A program made the translations under genes and the position numbers. Positions 1 to 7,472 of a DNA stretch of 13,727 bases are shown here, in pieces. A model generated the notes under the pieces. That model did not search any database and was not told the DNA's origin. It saw only the letters and a list, made by a program, of their open reading frames with translations. The DNA comes from G020354085 sp964629975 (GTDB lineage Bacteria; Pseudomonadota; Gammaproteobacteria; Acidiferrobacterales; Sulfurifustaceae), in assembly GCA_964629975.1 (NCBI GenBank), contig CAZVUN010000083.1:1-13727 (forward strand), read 5' to 3'. Each line of letters starts with the position of its first letter. Position 1 is the stretch's first letter.

Positions 1-2
1 CG

Positions 3-1982
3 CTCGCGCCGGCACCGGCCGTGGCGCCGGTCGCCGAGGCCATCGCGGCGGCGCCCGCGGTGCCGGTCGAGTCCGCGGTCGAGCTGGCGGAAGTGCCGGA
101 CCGGCGCGAGGGCGACGAGGAGGCCGCCAAGCTGTGGCCGGAACGCGCCGAGCGTCGCGGACAGATCCGCGTCAACACCCAGCTGCTCAACAACCTCGTG
201 AACTACGCGGGCGAGGTGAGTATCGCGCGCTCGCGCATGGAGCAGCAGGTCTACGGTTTCCGCGACAACCTCTCGGAGCTGGCGCGCAACATCACGCGCT
301 TCCGCGACCAGATCCGCGAGCTCGAGATCCAGTCGGAGTCGCAGATCCTGTATCGCCTCGAACATCAGCAGCACGGGGGTGCGGGCGGGGGGGCGGAATT
401 CGACCCGCTCGAGTTCGACCGCTTCTCGCGCCTGCAGCAGCTCTCGCGCCAGCTGGCCGAGAGCCTGCACGACCTGTCCACCATCCAGGGCAGCCTCGGC
501 AACTTCATCGGCGAGGCCGAGGCGGTGTTGCAGCAGCAGGCGCGCATCAATACCGAGCTGCAGGAAGGCCTGATGCGCACGCGCATGGTGAGCTTCTCCA
601 CCCAGGCCGGGCGCCTGCGCCACATGGTGCGGCAGACGGCGCGCGAGCTCGGCCAGCGCGCCGAGCTCGATCTGGTCGGCGCCGATGTCGAACTCGACCG
701 CACCGTGCTCGAACGCATGATCGGTCCGTTCGAGCACATGATCCGTAACAGCCTCGACCACGGCATCGAGTCCGAGATCGAGCGGCGCCGCGCCGGCAAA
801 CCCGAGGCCGGGCGCATCACCATTGCGACCGTCCAGGAAGGCAGCGAGATCGTGATCCGTTTCTCCGACGACGGCACCGGCCTCAATCTCGAGGCGATCC
901 GCAGGAAGGCCATCGAGCGTGGCCTGCTCAGTCCGGAAGCGGCAGTCACCGAGGATGAGCTGGTGCAGTTCATCCTGCGTTCCGGATTCTCGACCGCGGA
1001 AAAGGTGACCGAGCTGTCCGGGCGCGGCGTCGGCATGGACGTCGTCTACAGCGAGGTCAAGCAGCTCGGCGGCAGCATGTCGGTCGACACGCGCCGCGGG
1101 CAGGGCACGACCTTCATCGTGCGGCTGCCGCTCACCCTGTCGATCACGCAGGCGCTGATGGTGTACGTCGGCGACCAGTTGTACGCCATCCCGCTCTCCT
1201 CGGTTGCCAACATCATCGAGTACCCGGTCGAGCATCTGCACGAGCTTGCCGTCGGCAACAACCCGCTGTTGCGCCACGGTGAGCACGTCTACCCCTACCT
1301 CAACCTGAGCGCGCGCCTCGGCGTGCGTTCCTCGCCGCGCAACGCGCGCAAGGTGCCGGTGCTGATCGCGCGCACCGGCACGCGCGAGGTCGCCATGCAG
1401 GTCGATGCCCTGAGCGGGGCGCGCGAAATCGTCATCAAGGCGCTGAGCCCGCAGCTCGCGGAGCTCAAGGGCCTGGCGGGCGCCACCATTCTCGGTGACG
1501 GACGCGTGGTGCTGATCCTGGACGTGCCCGGCCTGTGGTACCGCAGCGACACCCTGCAGCTCGAGGCGCGCGCGGCGCCGGAGCCCGTCAAGCCGGCGCG
1601 CGAGCGTCCGGTGATCATGGTGGTCGACGACTCGCTCACAGTGCGCAAGGTCACGAGCAAGCACCTGCAAAAGCGCGGCATGGACGTGCTGGTGGCGAAG
1701 GACGGCCTGGATGCGGTCGAACAGCTGCGCGACCACGTGCCGGACCTGATGCTGGTCGACATCGAGATGCCGCGCATGGATGGCTACGAGCTCACCACGC
1801 GCGTGCGCGGCGACGCGCGCCTCAAGCACATCCCGATCATCATGATCACCTCGCGCGCCGGCGCCAAGCATCGCCAGAAGGCGATCGAGCTGGGTGTGGA
1901 CATGTACATGAGCAAGCCCTACCAGGAAGAGGACCTGTTCAGCAACATCGACACCCTGCTCGCGCAGGGCCGCGCCGGTTGA
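3..1982 (+). CDS. chpA: ChpA-type hybrid chemotaxis histidine kinase, C-terminal part
   Basis: CheA-like kinase of a type IV pilus (Pil-Chp) pathway. It should autophosphorylate on upstream HPt histidines and pass phosphate to response regulators. The frame is open at the left edge, so the N-terminus and HPt domains lie outside; residues are counted from the GTG at 21. Seen in order: an Ala/Pro-rich linker (1-45); a helical dimerisation region (about 48-215) with a Gly-rich insertion near 119-124; an ATPase domain with N-box N243/H247 in HMIRNSLDHGIE, G1 box DDGTG (283-287) and G2 box GRGVGMD (334-340); a CheW-like regulatory domain (about 372-508); and a receiver domain (about 530-650) with VVDDS, phospho-acceptor D580 in LVDIEMP, and K632. 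The kinase-CheW-receiver order is typical of ChpA/PilL rather than flagellar CheA. Two CheW-fold genes follow. The family call is strong; the specific symbol is inferred from architecture. Confidence 0.9.
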   Translation, partial: LAPAPAVAPVAEAIAAAPAVPVESAVELAEVPDRREGDEEAAKLWPERAERRGQIRVNTQLLNNLVNYAGEVSIARSRMEQQVYGFRDNLSELARNITRFRDQIRELEIQSESQILYRLEHQQHGGAGGGAEFDPLEFDRFSRLQQLSRQLAESLHDLSTIQGSLGNFIGEAEAVLQQQARINTELQEGLMRTRMVSFSTQAGRLRHMVRQTARELGQRAELDLVGADVELDRTVLERMIGPFEHMIRNSLDHGIESEIERRRAGKPEAGRITIATVQEGSEIVIRFSDDGTGLNLEAIRRKAIERGLLSPEAAVTEDELVQFILRSGFSTAEKVTELSGRGVGMDVVYSEVKQLGGSMSVDTRRGQGTTFIVRLPLTLSITQALMVYVGDQLYAIPLSSVANIIEYPVEHLHELAVGNNPLLRHGEHVYPYLNLSARLGVRSSPRNARKVPVLIARTGTREVAMQVDALSGAREIVIKALSPQLAELKGLAGATILGDGRVVLILDVPGLWYRSDTLQLEARAAPEPVKPARERPVIMVVDDSLTVRKVTSKHLQKRGMDVLVAKDGLDAVEQLRDHVPDLMLVDIEMPRMDGYELTTRVRGDARLKHIPIIMITSRAGAKHRQKAIELGVDMYMSKPYQEEDLFSNIDTLLAQGRAG

Positions 1983-2009
1983 CGCAACGCGCGCGGCCAG
2001 CAGCCGACC

Positions 2010-2450
2010 ATGGCGGACAGCACTCAATACCTGCGACTCGATCTCGGCGGCAGCAGCTTTCTGCTGCCCGGCACGGTGCGCTACACCATCGAGCAGCGCG
2101 ACAGTCTCGCGCCCAACCCGGTGCCGGGCAGCGCCGTCGTCGCCTGGCGCCTGATCCGTGAATCGCGCTGGCCGGCGTATTGTGTCGATGCCGACCTGCG
2201 CCCGGCGCCGCGCGCCGACTGGCAGCGTGCGGTGTTCTTCGAGGCCGGCAGCGACACCGTCGGCATGATCGTCGATGACACGCACCTGCTGCCGCGCGGC
2301 GGCGTGCACGTCGCGCCGTTCACGCCGCTCGGGCGCCCCGGCACCCGTCACGGGCACCTCGTCTCGGCGGCGTGGGTGTCGGGCCGGCGCGTGACGCTGG
2401 TGTTCGACCCCGCCGTCCTGATGGCCTATCTGCGCGACCTGGGGGAATAG
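2010..2450 (+). CDS. Divergent CheW-like coupling protein
   Basis: A 146-residue cytoplasmic protein with a degenerate CheW pattern. The N-terminal strand QYLRLDLGGSSFLLPG matches the start of CheW domains, a middle segment VAWRLIRESRWPAYCVDADL sits where CheW normally has its Gly-rich P-V-D loop, and GMIVDD matches the second-half strand. It lies 27 bases after the ChpA-type kinase and 3 bases before a second CheW-like gene, so the three are probably one operon. By context it should link or modulate the kinase array, but the usual coupling residues are weak and a purely structural role is possible. No strong ribosome binding site precedes the ATG. The P. aeruginosa cluster has the methylesterase ChpB at this position; this protein has no CheB features. 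Confidence 0.7.
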   Translation: MADSTQYLRLDLGGSSFLLPGTVRYTIEQRDSLAPNPVPGSAVVAWRLIRESRWPAYCVDADLRPAPRADWQRAVFFEAGSDTVGMIVDDTHLLPRGGVHVAPFTPLGRPGTRHGHLVSAAWVSGRRVTLVFDPAVLMAYLRDLGE

Positions 2451-2453
2451 ACC

Positions 2454-2921
2454 ATGGCCCGCCGCCAGAGCGGCACCGACCGCATTCACGCCCTCGAGAT
2501 CCCGACGCGCACGCTGCCGCTGCTGCTGCCGAGCGCGACGATCGCCGAGGTGGTGAGCACGCCGGACCTCGCGCGCGTTCCGCTCGGCGAGCCGTGGCTG
2601 CTCGGCGTGATCGGCTGGCGCACCCTGGCAGTGCCGGTGGTGTCCATTGAGGCACTGCTCGGCGACGCGGCGGCGCCACCCGCGGTCGGTTCGAAGGTCG
2701 TGATCCTCTACCCGCTCAGCGGGCGCGCCGAGCACGAGTTCGTCGGCATCCTCACCGCGTCCGAACCGCGTCCGCGCTCGATCGACGGGGCCGAGGTGGT
2801 GGCGCTCGAACCCGGTGAGCTGCCGAATTCCCCGTACCTCGCCTCCGGCCTCAAGCACCGCGGCACGGTCCTCGCGATCCCCGACCTCGAGACGCTCAAG
2901 GGCGCGTTCTACCCGCGCTGA
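2454..2921 (+). CDS. CheW-domain protein, ChpC-like
   Basis: A 155-residue single-domain CheW-like protein. It is expected to couple receptors to the ChpA-type kinase at the inner membrane. Visible features are an early strand ALEIPTRTLPLLLPSATIAEVV, the central GVIGWRTLAVPVVSIEALLG segment (the CheW 'G...WR...PVV.' signature around residues 47-68), and a late segment EFVGILTASEPR. The ATG is preceded by GGGGGA, which overlaps the stop region of the gene before it, indicating translational coupling. ChpC of P. aeruginosa is similar in size and also lies downstream of chpA, which supports the label; PilI-type coupling protein is the alternative. It is the last gene of the + strand cluster and converges on bioA across 34 bases. 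Confidence 0.78.
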   Translation: MARRQSGTDRIHALEIPTRTLPLLLPSATIAEVVSTPDLARVPLGEPWLLGVIGWRTLAVPVVSIEALLGDAAAPPAVGSKVVILYPLSGRAEHEFVGILTASEPRPRSIDGAEVVALEPGELPNSPYLASGLKHRGTVLAIPDLETLKGAFYPR

Positions 2922-2955
2922 GGCCGCGGCCCGGCGGGCGCGGGCGGTGTCGACG

Positions 2956-4302
2956 TCAGTCCGCGGTTGCCCGGTCGATGGCCTCGCGCGCCACCTGCGC
3001 GAGCCAGCTGATCTGCTCGGGCGTGATCACGTACGGCGGCATGAAGTAAATGACATCGCCCAGCGGGCGCAACAATGCACCGCGCGCGAGCGCATGGACG
3101 TAGGCGCGCCGCCCGCGCCGCGCCTGCCACGCGTACGGTGCGCGCGTGCGCTTGTCCTGCACCAATTCGATTGCTGCGATCATGCCGCACTGGCGCACGT
3201 CGCCGACGTGCGCATGGTCGGCGAGCGCGGCCACGGCCTGCTGCATGTGCGCGGCCAGCGCGCGATTGGCATCGATCACCCGGTCCTGCGCGAAGATGTC
3301 GAGCGTGGCGTTGGCCGCGGCGCACGCGAGCGGATTGCCGGTGTACGAATGCGAGTGCAGGAACGCCTTGCGTGCCGTGAATTCGGCGTAGAAGCCGCGA
3401 TAGACCTCATCGGTCGTGAGGCAGACCGCAAGTGGCAGGTAGCCGCCGGTCAGTCCCTTGCCGAGCAGCAGGAAATCCGGCGCGATGCCGGCCGCCTCGC
3501 AGGCGAACATGGTGCCGGTGCGCCCGAAGCCGACCGCGATCTCATCGGCGATCAGGTGCACGCCGTGACGGTCGCAGGCCGCGCGCAGCAGCTGGAGGTA
3601 GCGCGGGTCGTACATGCGCATCGACCCGGCGCACTGCACCAGCGGCTCGACGATCACGGCGCAGGTCTCGTGCGCGTGCGCCGCCAGCGCCGCCTCCATG
3701 TGGGCGAACATGCGCTCGGCGTACTCGGGGCAGGATTCGCCGGGTTCGCGCCGATAGCAGTCGGGTGACGGTACCGTGATCGATCGCAGCAGCAGCGGCT
3801 CGTAGGTCTCGCGGTACAGCGCCACGTCGCCGACCGACAGCGCCCCGAGTGTTTCCCCGTGGTAGCTGTTGGCAAGCGAGATGAAGCGCGTGCGTGTCTC
3901 GCCGCGATTGCGCCAGTAGTGAAAGCTCATCTTGAGCGCGATCTCCACCACCGCCGACCCGTCGGAGGCGTAGAAGCAGTGGCCGAGGCCGCGCGGCGCG
4001 AGCGCGCTCAGGCGCTCGGACAGCCGCACCACCGGCTCATGCGTGAAGCCGGCCAGGATGACGTGCTCGAGCTGCTCGAGCTGCGCGCGGATGGCGGCAT
4101 TGATGCGGGGGTTGGCGTGGCCGAACAGGTTGACCCACCAGGAGCTGATGGCATCGAGATAGCGCGTGCCCGCGAAATCCTCGAGCCACACGCCCGTGCC
4201 GCGCCGGATCGGGATCGGCGGCAGGTCCTCGTGATCGTGCATCTGCGTGCACGGATGCCACAGGGCGCGCAGGTCGCGCGCGATGAGCTCACGGTTGTCC
4301 AC
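2956..4302 (-). CDS. bioA: Adenosylmethionine-8-amino-7-oxononanoate aminotransferase (DAPA synthase)
   Basis: A PLP-dependent class III aminotransferase of biotin synthesis, converting 7-keto-8-aminopelargonate to 7,8-diaminopelargonate, normally with S-adenosylmethionine as amino donor. The 448-residue protein is slightly longer than E. coli BioA. Seen: WHPCTQM (15-21), the substrate-site SSWW (53-56), PLP-phosphate loop SDGSAVVE (113-120), the cofactor Asp in IADEIAVGFGRTG (D253), the Schiff-base lysine K282 in LLLGKGLTGGYLPLA, HSHSYTGNP (317-324) and the C-terminal RPLGDVIYFMPPY. The start is GTG at 4302, fitting the expected N-terminus; no upstream ATG extends the homology. It lies 78 bases downstream of the protease gene on the same strand with no other bio gene in view, so operon membership is uncertain. 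Lysine as amino donor cannot be excluded. Confidence 0.94.
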   Translation of the reverse strand: MDNRELIARDLRALWHPCTQMHDHEDLPPIPIRRGTGVWLEDFAGTRYLDAISSWWVNLFGHANPRINAAIRAQLEQLEHVILAGFTHEPVVRLSERLSALAPRGLGHCFYASDGSAVVEIALKMSFHYWRNRGETRTRFISLANSYHGETLGALSVGDVALYRETYEPLLLRSITVPSPDCYRREPGESCPEYAERMFAHMEAALAAHAHETCAVIVEPLVQCAGSMRMYDPRYLQLLRAACDRHGVHLIADEIAVGFGRTGTMFACEAAGIAPDFLLLGKGLTGGYLPLAVCLTTDEVYRGFYAEFTARKAFLHSHSYTGNPLACAAANATLDIFAQDRVIDANRALAAHMQQAVAALADHAHVGDVRQCGMIAAIELVQDKRTRAPYAWQARRGRRAYVHALARGALLRPLGDVIYFMPPYVITPEQISWLAQVAREAIDRATAD

Positions 4303-4380
4303 GCGCGCTAGTGTAGCGGCCCCGCGTGGCGTGGCCCAGACCGCGCGCCACGCACGGTGGCGGTATCGCGCGGGGCGTGG

Positions 4381-6948
4381 CTACGGCGGTGTGCTGGCCG
4401 GCGCCGGCAGGTGCTCGTCGTTGACCAGCAGGCGACTGAGCGCAACCAGCGGCTGCAGCCACAGCCGCACCCAGGCGCGCAGCAGCGCCGACGGCCGGAT
4501 GAAGTCGGCCACCGGCGGGCTGAACCGGTAGTACGTCTCCACGAACGCGCGGCCGGCGGCGTTGGTGAGCAGGTAGCGATCGCGCACGGCGCGCAGATAG
4601 CGCACCTCCGCCGCCATCGCCGTGCCATACGCGGCGGTGGCGATGAAGCAGCCGCCGCCACCGCCCCCGACTGACGGCGAGACCACGGTGAAGGTGCTCG
4701 TATTGGATGTGACCGCGACCGGCGTCGCGTTATAGACGGATACCGATCCGCTGCCCGCGGTGCCGAGGTCCCCGGCCGGGATCGCGGCGGTGAGCTGGGT
4801 CGACGACACGAACGTGGTCGGCCGGTCGGCCCCGTTCCAGCGCACGACCGAACCATTGACGAAATTGGCGCCGGTCACGGTCAGTGTGAGGGCACTGCTG
4901 CCGGCCGTGGCAGACGTCGGGCTGATGCTGCTGATCAGCGGGTAGGCGATCGCCTTGTGCGCGTTGGCGCGCTTGCCCGAGGCGGCGAAGGCGCTCAGGC
5001 CGCCGACGCTGTCGCCGTTGCCGGCAATGACGGTCTTGAGGGTCGCCGGGCCGTACTCCGGGTGACGGCTCTTCACCAGCGCGGCAATGCCGGCCACCAG
5101 CGGTGAGGCCATCGAGGTGCCGTTGTAGAACTGGTAGGAGCTGCTGTAGTCGCCCGCCTTGACGTCGAGGGTGATGGCGTCCATGACAAAGCCACCCTCG
5201 ACGGCATAGTTGCTGAAGCTGTTGGTGGCGTTTGTCACGAAGCGAAAGCGCACCTGCAGGCTGGTCGCGGTAGCAGCGTACGCGGTGATGTCGTGCGCGA
5301 CCTCGACCGCGCCGAAGACTTCTGCGCTGCGGCCGGTGTGAGTGTGTGTGGACGTGCACAAGGCGGTCTGAGAGTTGTTGACGTTGAAGTCGGACGCCGT
5401 CAAGGTCGCGATCTTGGCGCCGGCGTCCCACAGCTCGACGTCAACGTAGTCGCTATCGCACTCGAGATCCCACGCGGCCAGGTAGCGCAGGACAATCTTC
5501 TGTGCGCCGCTGGTGCTGATCGCCTGCGTGACGATGGCGCCGTCAATGTTATTGGCATAGGCATCCGGGGTGTCGTTGTCGCCGTAGATCGCCTTGACGG
5601 TGCTGGTCTGCTTGTACACGCCCCAGCGGCAGGCGGTGCCGCCGCCACCGACTTCGCAATCGGCGGTCGTGCCGCCACGATCGAAGATCGTGTTGTTGAA
5701 GCATGTCTGATCCGCAGGTGATGCACCGGAGCAGTGTGTCCAGGTGCCGGGGGCAACGTTGGACAGCAGCTCCTGCTGGCGTACCTCACGGCCGGCCACC
5801 GTGCTCATGATGTTGACGCCCGGCGCCCCGAGCGTGACGGTGCTCACGCCGTAGTTCGAGAAGCTGGCGCGCTGGTCGCGCTGGTCGGTGGCCAGCACGC
5901 TGATGAAGCCGGGCCCGGCCGTGGGATGCGCGGCGTAGTTCGACGGCCAATCGGGCGTCGTGTCGTTGTTGCTGTTGTCGTTGCCGGCGGCGGCGACGAT
6001 CAGCACCCCGGCGTTCACGGCGTTCGCCACGGCGGTGGTGAACAGCAGGTTCTCGGGCCCGCTGCGCCCGAGGCTCATGTTGATGACGTGCGCGCCGTTT
6101 TCCACGGCGTAGTTGATGGCCGCGATGATGTCGCTCTCGGCCGCGCCGCCGCCGATGTCGGGGAACACCTTGAGCGCCATGATGCGCGCGCCGAAGGCCA
6201 TGCCCGGCACGCCGAGGCCGTTATCGCCGCTCGCGGCGATGGTGCCGGCCACATGCGTGCCGTGCGAGTCGCCGATCGGGTAGGGATCGTTGTCGCGGTC
6301 GGCAAAGTCGTAGCCGTGATAGGGCGATGCCCGAGGCGCGCCGCCGAAGGTTGCACTGCTCGCGTCCCACATGGCGTCGGCGAGATCAGGATGGGTGTAG
6401 TCGACACCGGAGTCGATCACCGCGACCACCACCGTGGCGGCGCCGGTCTGGATTTCCCAGGCCTCGGGGGCATCGACGTCGGCATCGCTCGTTCCGGGGT
6501 TGTTGGTCGAGTAGGGGGCGCTCGGGAGCGTCTGGCCGGTGTTGTGCATGCCCCACATGCGGTTGGGGGTGCTCGCGAAGTAGGTATCGTTCGGTGCCAG
6601 GCGGCGGTAGTGCAGGAAGTTTGGCGAGACGGCATCGACCGCGGGGTCGGCCGCGTAGGCGCGCAGCGCCTCCTCGACCGTTGTGCCGCGCGCCAGCCGC
6701 ACGCGGTGGAATTGCAGTCCGTCGCGCGTGTGGCCGAGCGCCTGCGTGCGCGTGGCCATGGCCGCGGCCCGTGGCGCCAGCGCGGCGACGCCGGTGCCCG
6801 CCTTGAGGGCGACCAGAATCTCGCCGGGGACGTGCGCAGGGCGCCGGGCTTGCAGTACACCACGCTCGGCGGCAGTCACCGCGCCTGCCGTGGTGAGCAG
6901 CACGAGCGCGGTGAGCGCCGCGCGCAGAAGGGTGGGTCGAAATGCCAT
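4381..6948 (-). CDS. Secreted S8 subtilisin-like protease with inserted beta-sandwich, IPT/TIG-like and CFI-box C-terminal regions
   Basis: An exported serine endopeptidase of 855 residues. Seen in order: signal peptide (1-27, cut near TAA); a fervidolysin-type prodomain (about 38-117) with GEILVALKAGT and ALRAYAADPAVDAVSPN; the catalytic domain with D179 in AVIDSGVDYTHPDL, H229 in DSHGTHVAG, oxyanion N323 in AAAGND and S612 in NGTSMASP. A roughly 200-residue Cys-containing insert (about 400-600; C406, C416, C431, C440, C497, C531) precedes the Ser motif and resembles jelly-roll/MAM-like folds. An IPT/TIG-like domain (about 671-757) is followed by a poly-Gly linker, CFIATAAYG (767-775), EVRYLRAVRDRYLL and a hydrophobic helix (about 821-842), the CFI-box C-terminal type. 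GAGG lies just upstream of the ATG. A prodomain-like lipoprotein gene ends 43 bases upstream, suggesting co-transcription. The peptidase call is firm; the substrate is unknown. Confidence 0.95.
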   Translation of the reverse strand: MAFRPTLLRAALTALVLLTTAGAVTAAERGVLQARRPAHVPGEILVALKAGTGVAALAPRAAAMATRTQALGHTRDGLQFHRVRLARGTTVEEALRAYAADPAVDAVSPNFLHYRRLAPNDTYFASTPNRMWGMHNTGQTLPSAPYSTNNPGTSDADVDAPEAWEIQTGAATVVVAVIDSGVDYTHPDLADAMWDASSATFGGAPRASPYHGYDFADRDNDPYPIGDSHGTHVAGTIAASGDNGLGVPGMAFGARIMALKVFPDIGGGAAESDIIAAINYAVENGAHVINMSLGRSGPENLLFTTAVANAVNAGVLIVAAAGNDNSNNDTTPDWPSNYAAHPTAGPGFISVLATDQRDQRASFSNYGVSTVTLGAPGVNIMSTVAGREVRQQELLSNVAPGTWTHCSGASPADQTCFNNTIFDRGGTTADCEVGGGGTACRWGVYKQTSTVKAIYGDNDTPDAYANNIDGAIVTQAISTSGAQKIVLRYLAAWDLECDSDYVDVELWDAGAKIATLTASDFNVNNSQTALCTSTHTHTGRSAEVFGAVEVAHDITAYAATATSLQVRFRFVTNATNSFSNYAVEGGFVMDAITLDVKAGDYSSSYQFYNGTSMASPLVAGIAALVKSRHPEYGPATLKTVIAGNGDSVGGLSAFAASGKRANAHKAIAYPLISSISPTSATAGSSALTLTVTGANFVNGSVVRWNGADRPTTFVSSTQLTAAIPAGDLGTAGSGSVSVYNATPVAVTSNTSTFTVVSPSVGGGGGGCFIATAAYGTAMAAEVRYLRAVRDRYLLTNAAGRAFVETYYRFSPPVADFIRPSALLRAWVRLWLQPLVALSRLLVNDEHLPAPASTPP

Positions 6949-6991
6949 GCGATCCTCGAAGCGGTAAGGAATCGGGTTGCGCCGCAGCGCC

Positions 6992-7393
6992 TCAGCGTGC
7001 TGTGGGCGGCGGCGGTGGGCGGTCGGTGCGCAGGAGCTGATCGAGCTCGGCGTATTCGATCTGCGGCAGCGCCTTGAGCGCGGCGATCAGGTCCGCCGGT
7101 GCGCTGCCCGCCGGGCCGCCCCCCCCGGGCCCCCCCGCGACATAGCTGAGCGCGTTGCCGAGCGAGCGCCACTCGTTGACGTGCACGCGCGCAAATGCCG
7201 CCTCGATCTGGGCGGGGGTCGTGCCAGCGCGAAACTTCACCAGCACCTGATCAAGCCTGTGACCCGGGGCGCGCGCCGCTTCCGGCTCGCTCACCGGGGG
7301 CGTGCGCGGCGGTTGCGGCGTCTGCGCACTGGCGCAGCCGCCAGCCAGTGCCAGGCAGGTCAGCAGCAGAACGTTACGTGCGGGCGATCGCAT
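6992..7393 (-). CDS. Small lipoprotein resembling a free-standing subtilase prodomain
   Basis: A predicted 133-residue lipoprotein. I place the start at the ATG at 7393 because it gives a compact signal peptide (MRSPAR, hydrophobic 8-17) ending in LAGGC with lipid-accepting C20, and because a GGGGG stretch precedes it; an in-frame ATG at 7408 is possible. A Pro-rich linker (about 25-45) is followed by QVLVKFRAGTTPAQIEAAF (49-67) and IAALKALPQIEYAELDQL (103-120). These match the first and last strands of fervidolysin-type prodomains and align with GEILVALKAGT and ALRAYAADPAVDAVSPN of the neighbouring protease. A Gly-rich loop (87-97) encoded by G tracts sits between, and the tail is PPPPP. It could be an inhibitor, folding helper or immunity-like partner of the protease, or a leftover of a truncated protease. 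The lipoprotein call is good; the prodomain relation rests on motif reading. Confidence 0.75.
   Translation of the reverse strand: MRSPARNVLLLTCLALAGGCASAQTPQPPRTPPVSEPEAARAPGHRLDQVLVKFRAGTTPAQIEAAFARVHVNEWRSLGNALSYVAGGPGGGGPAGSAPADLIAALKALPQIEYAELDQLLRTDRPPPPPTAR
7119..7136. repeat. Paired homopolymer tracts (8 C, GGG, 7 C on + strand)
   Basis: Runs of eight C (7119-7126) and seven C (7130-7136) are separated by GGG. On the coding strand of the lipoprotein gene they are G tracts encoding the Gly-rich loop between the two conserved halves of the prodomain-like region. Length change by one base would shift the frame. This may be a slippage-prone contingency site, or simply a place where a sequencing error is likely. 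Confidence 0.6.
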
Positions 7394-7472
7394 GGTCCCG
7401 GCCCCCATCCAATGATTCGGCAGTCTAGCAGCGCGCGCCGGCCGCAGGAAAATGCACCGACTGTGTGACACG

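Noticed and set aside
2010..2450. CheB/ChpB methylesterase at the position after chpA
   Set aside because: The protein is too short and lacks the Ser-His-Asp esterase motifs; its pattern is CheW-like.
4324..4353. Inverted repeat GCGTGGCG/CGCCACGC between the protease and bioA, considered as a terminator
   Set aside because: The 8-bp stem is real, but the loop is 14 bases and no T run follows on the - strand; it is too weak to call.
5734..7077. A 447-residue + strand frame across the protease gene
   Set aside because: It is the complement of the catalytic domain coding sequence, with low-complexity Arg/Gly/Val/His composition and no family features.
7394..7471. N-terminal extension of the lipoprotein to an ATG at 7471
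   Set aside because: It would place the lipobox near residue 46, and the extension is basic and unlike a signal peptide; the ATG at 7393 fits better.
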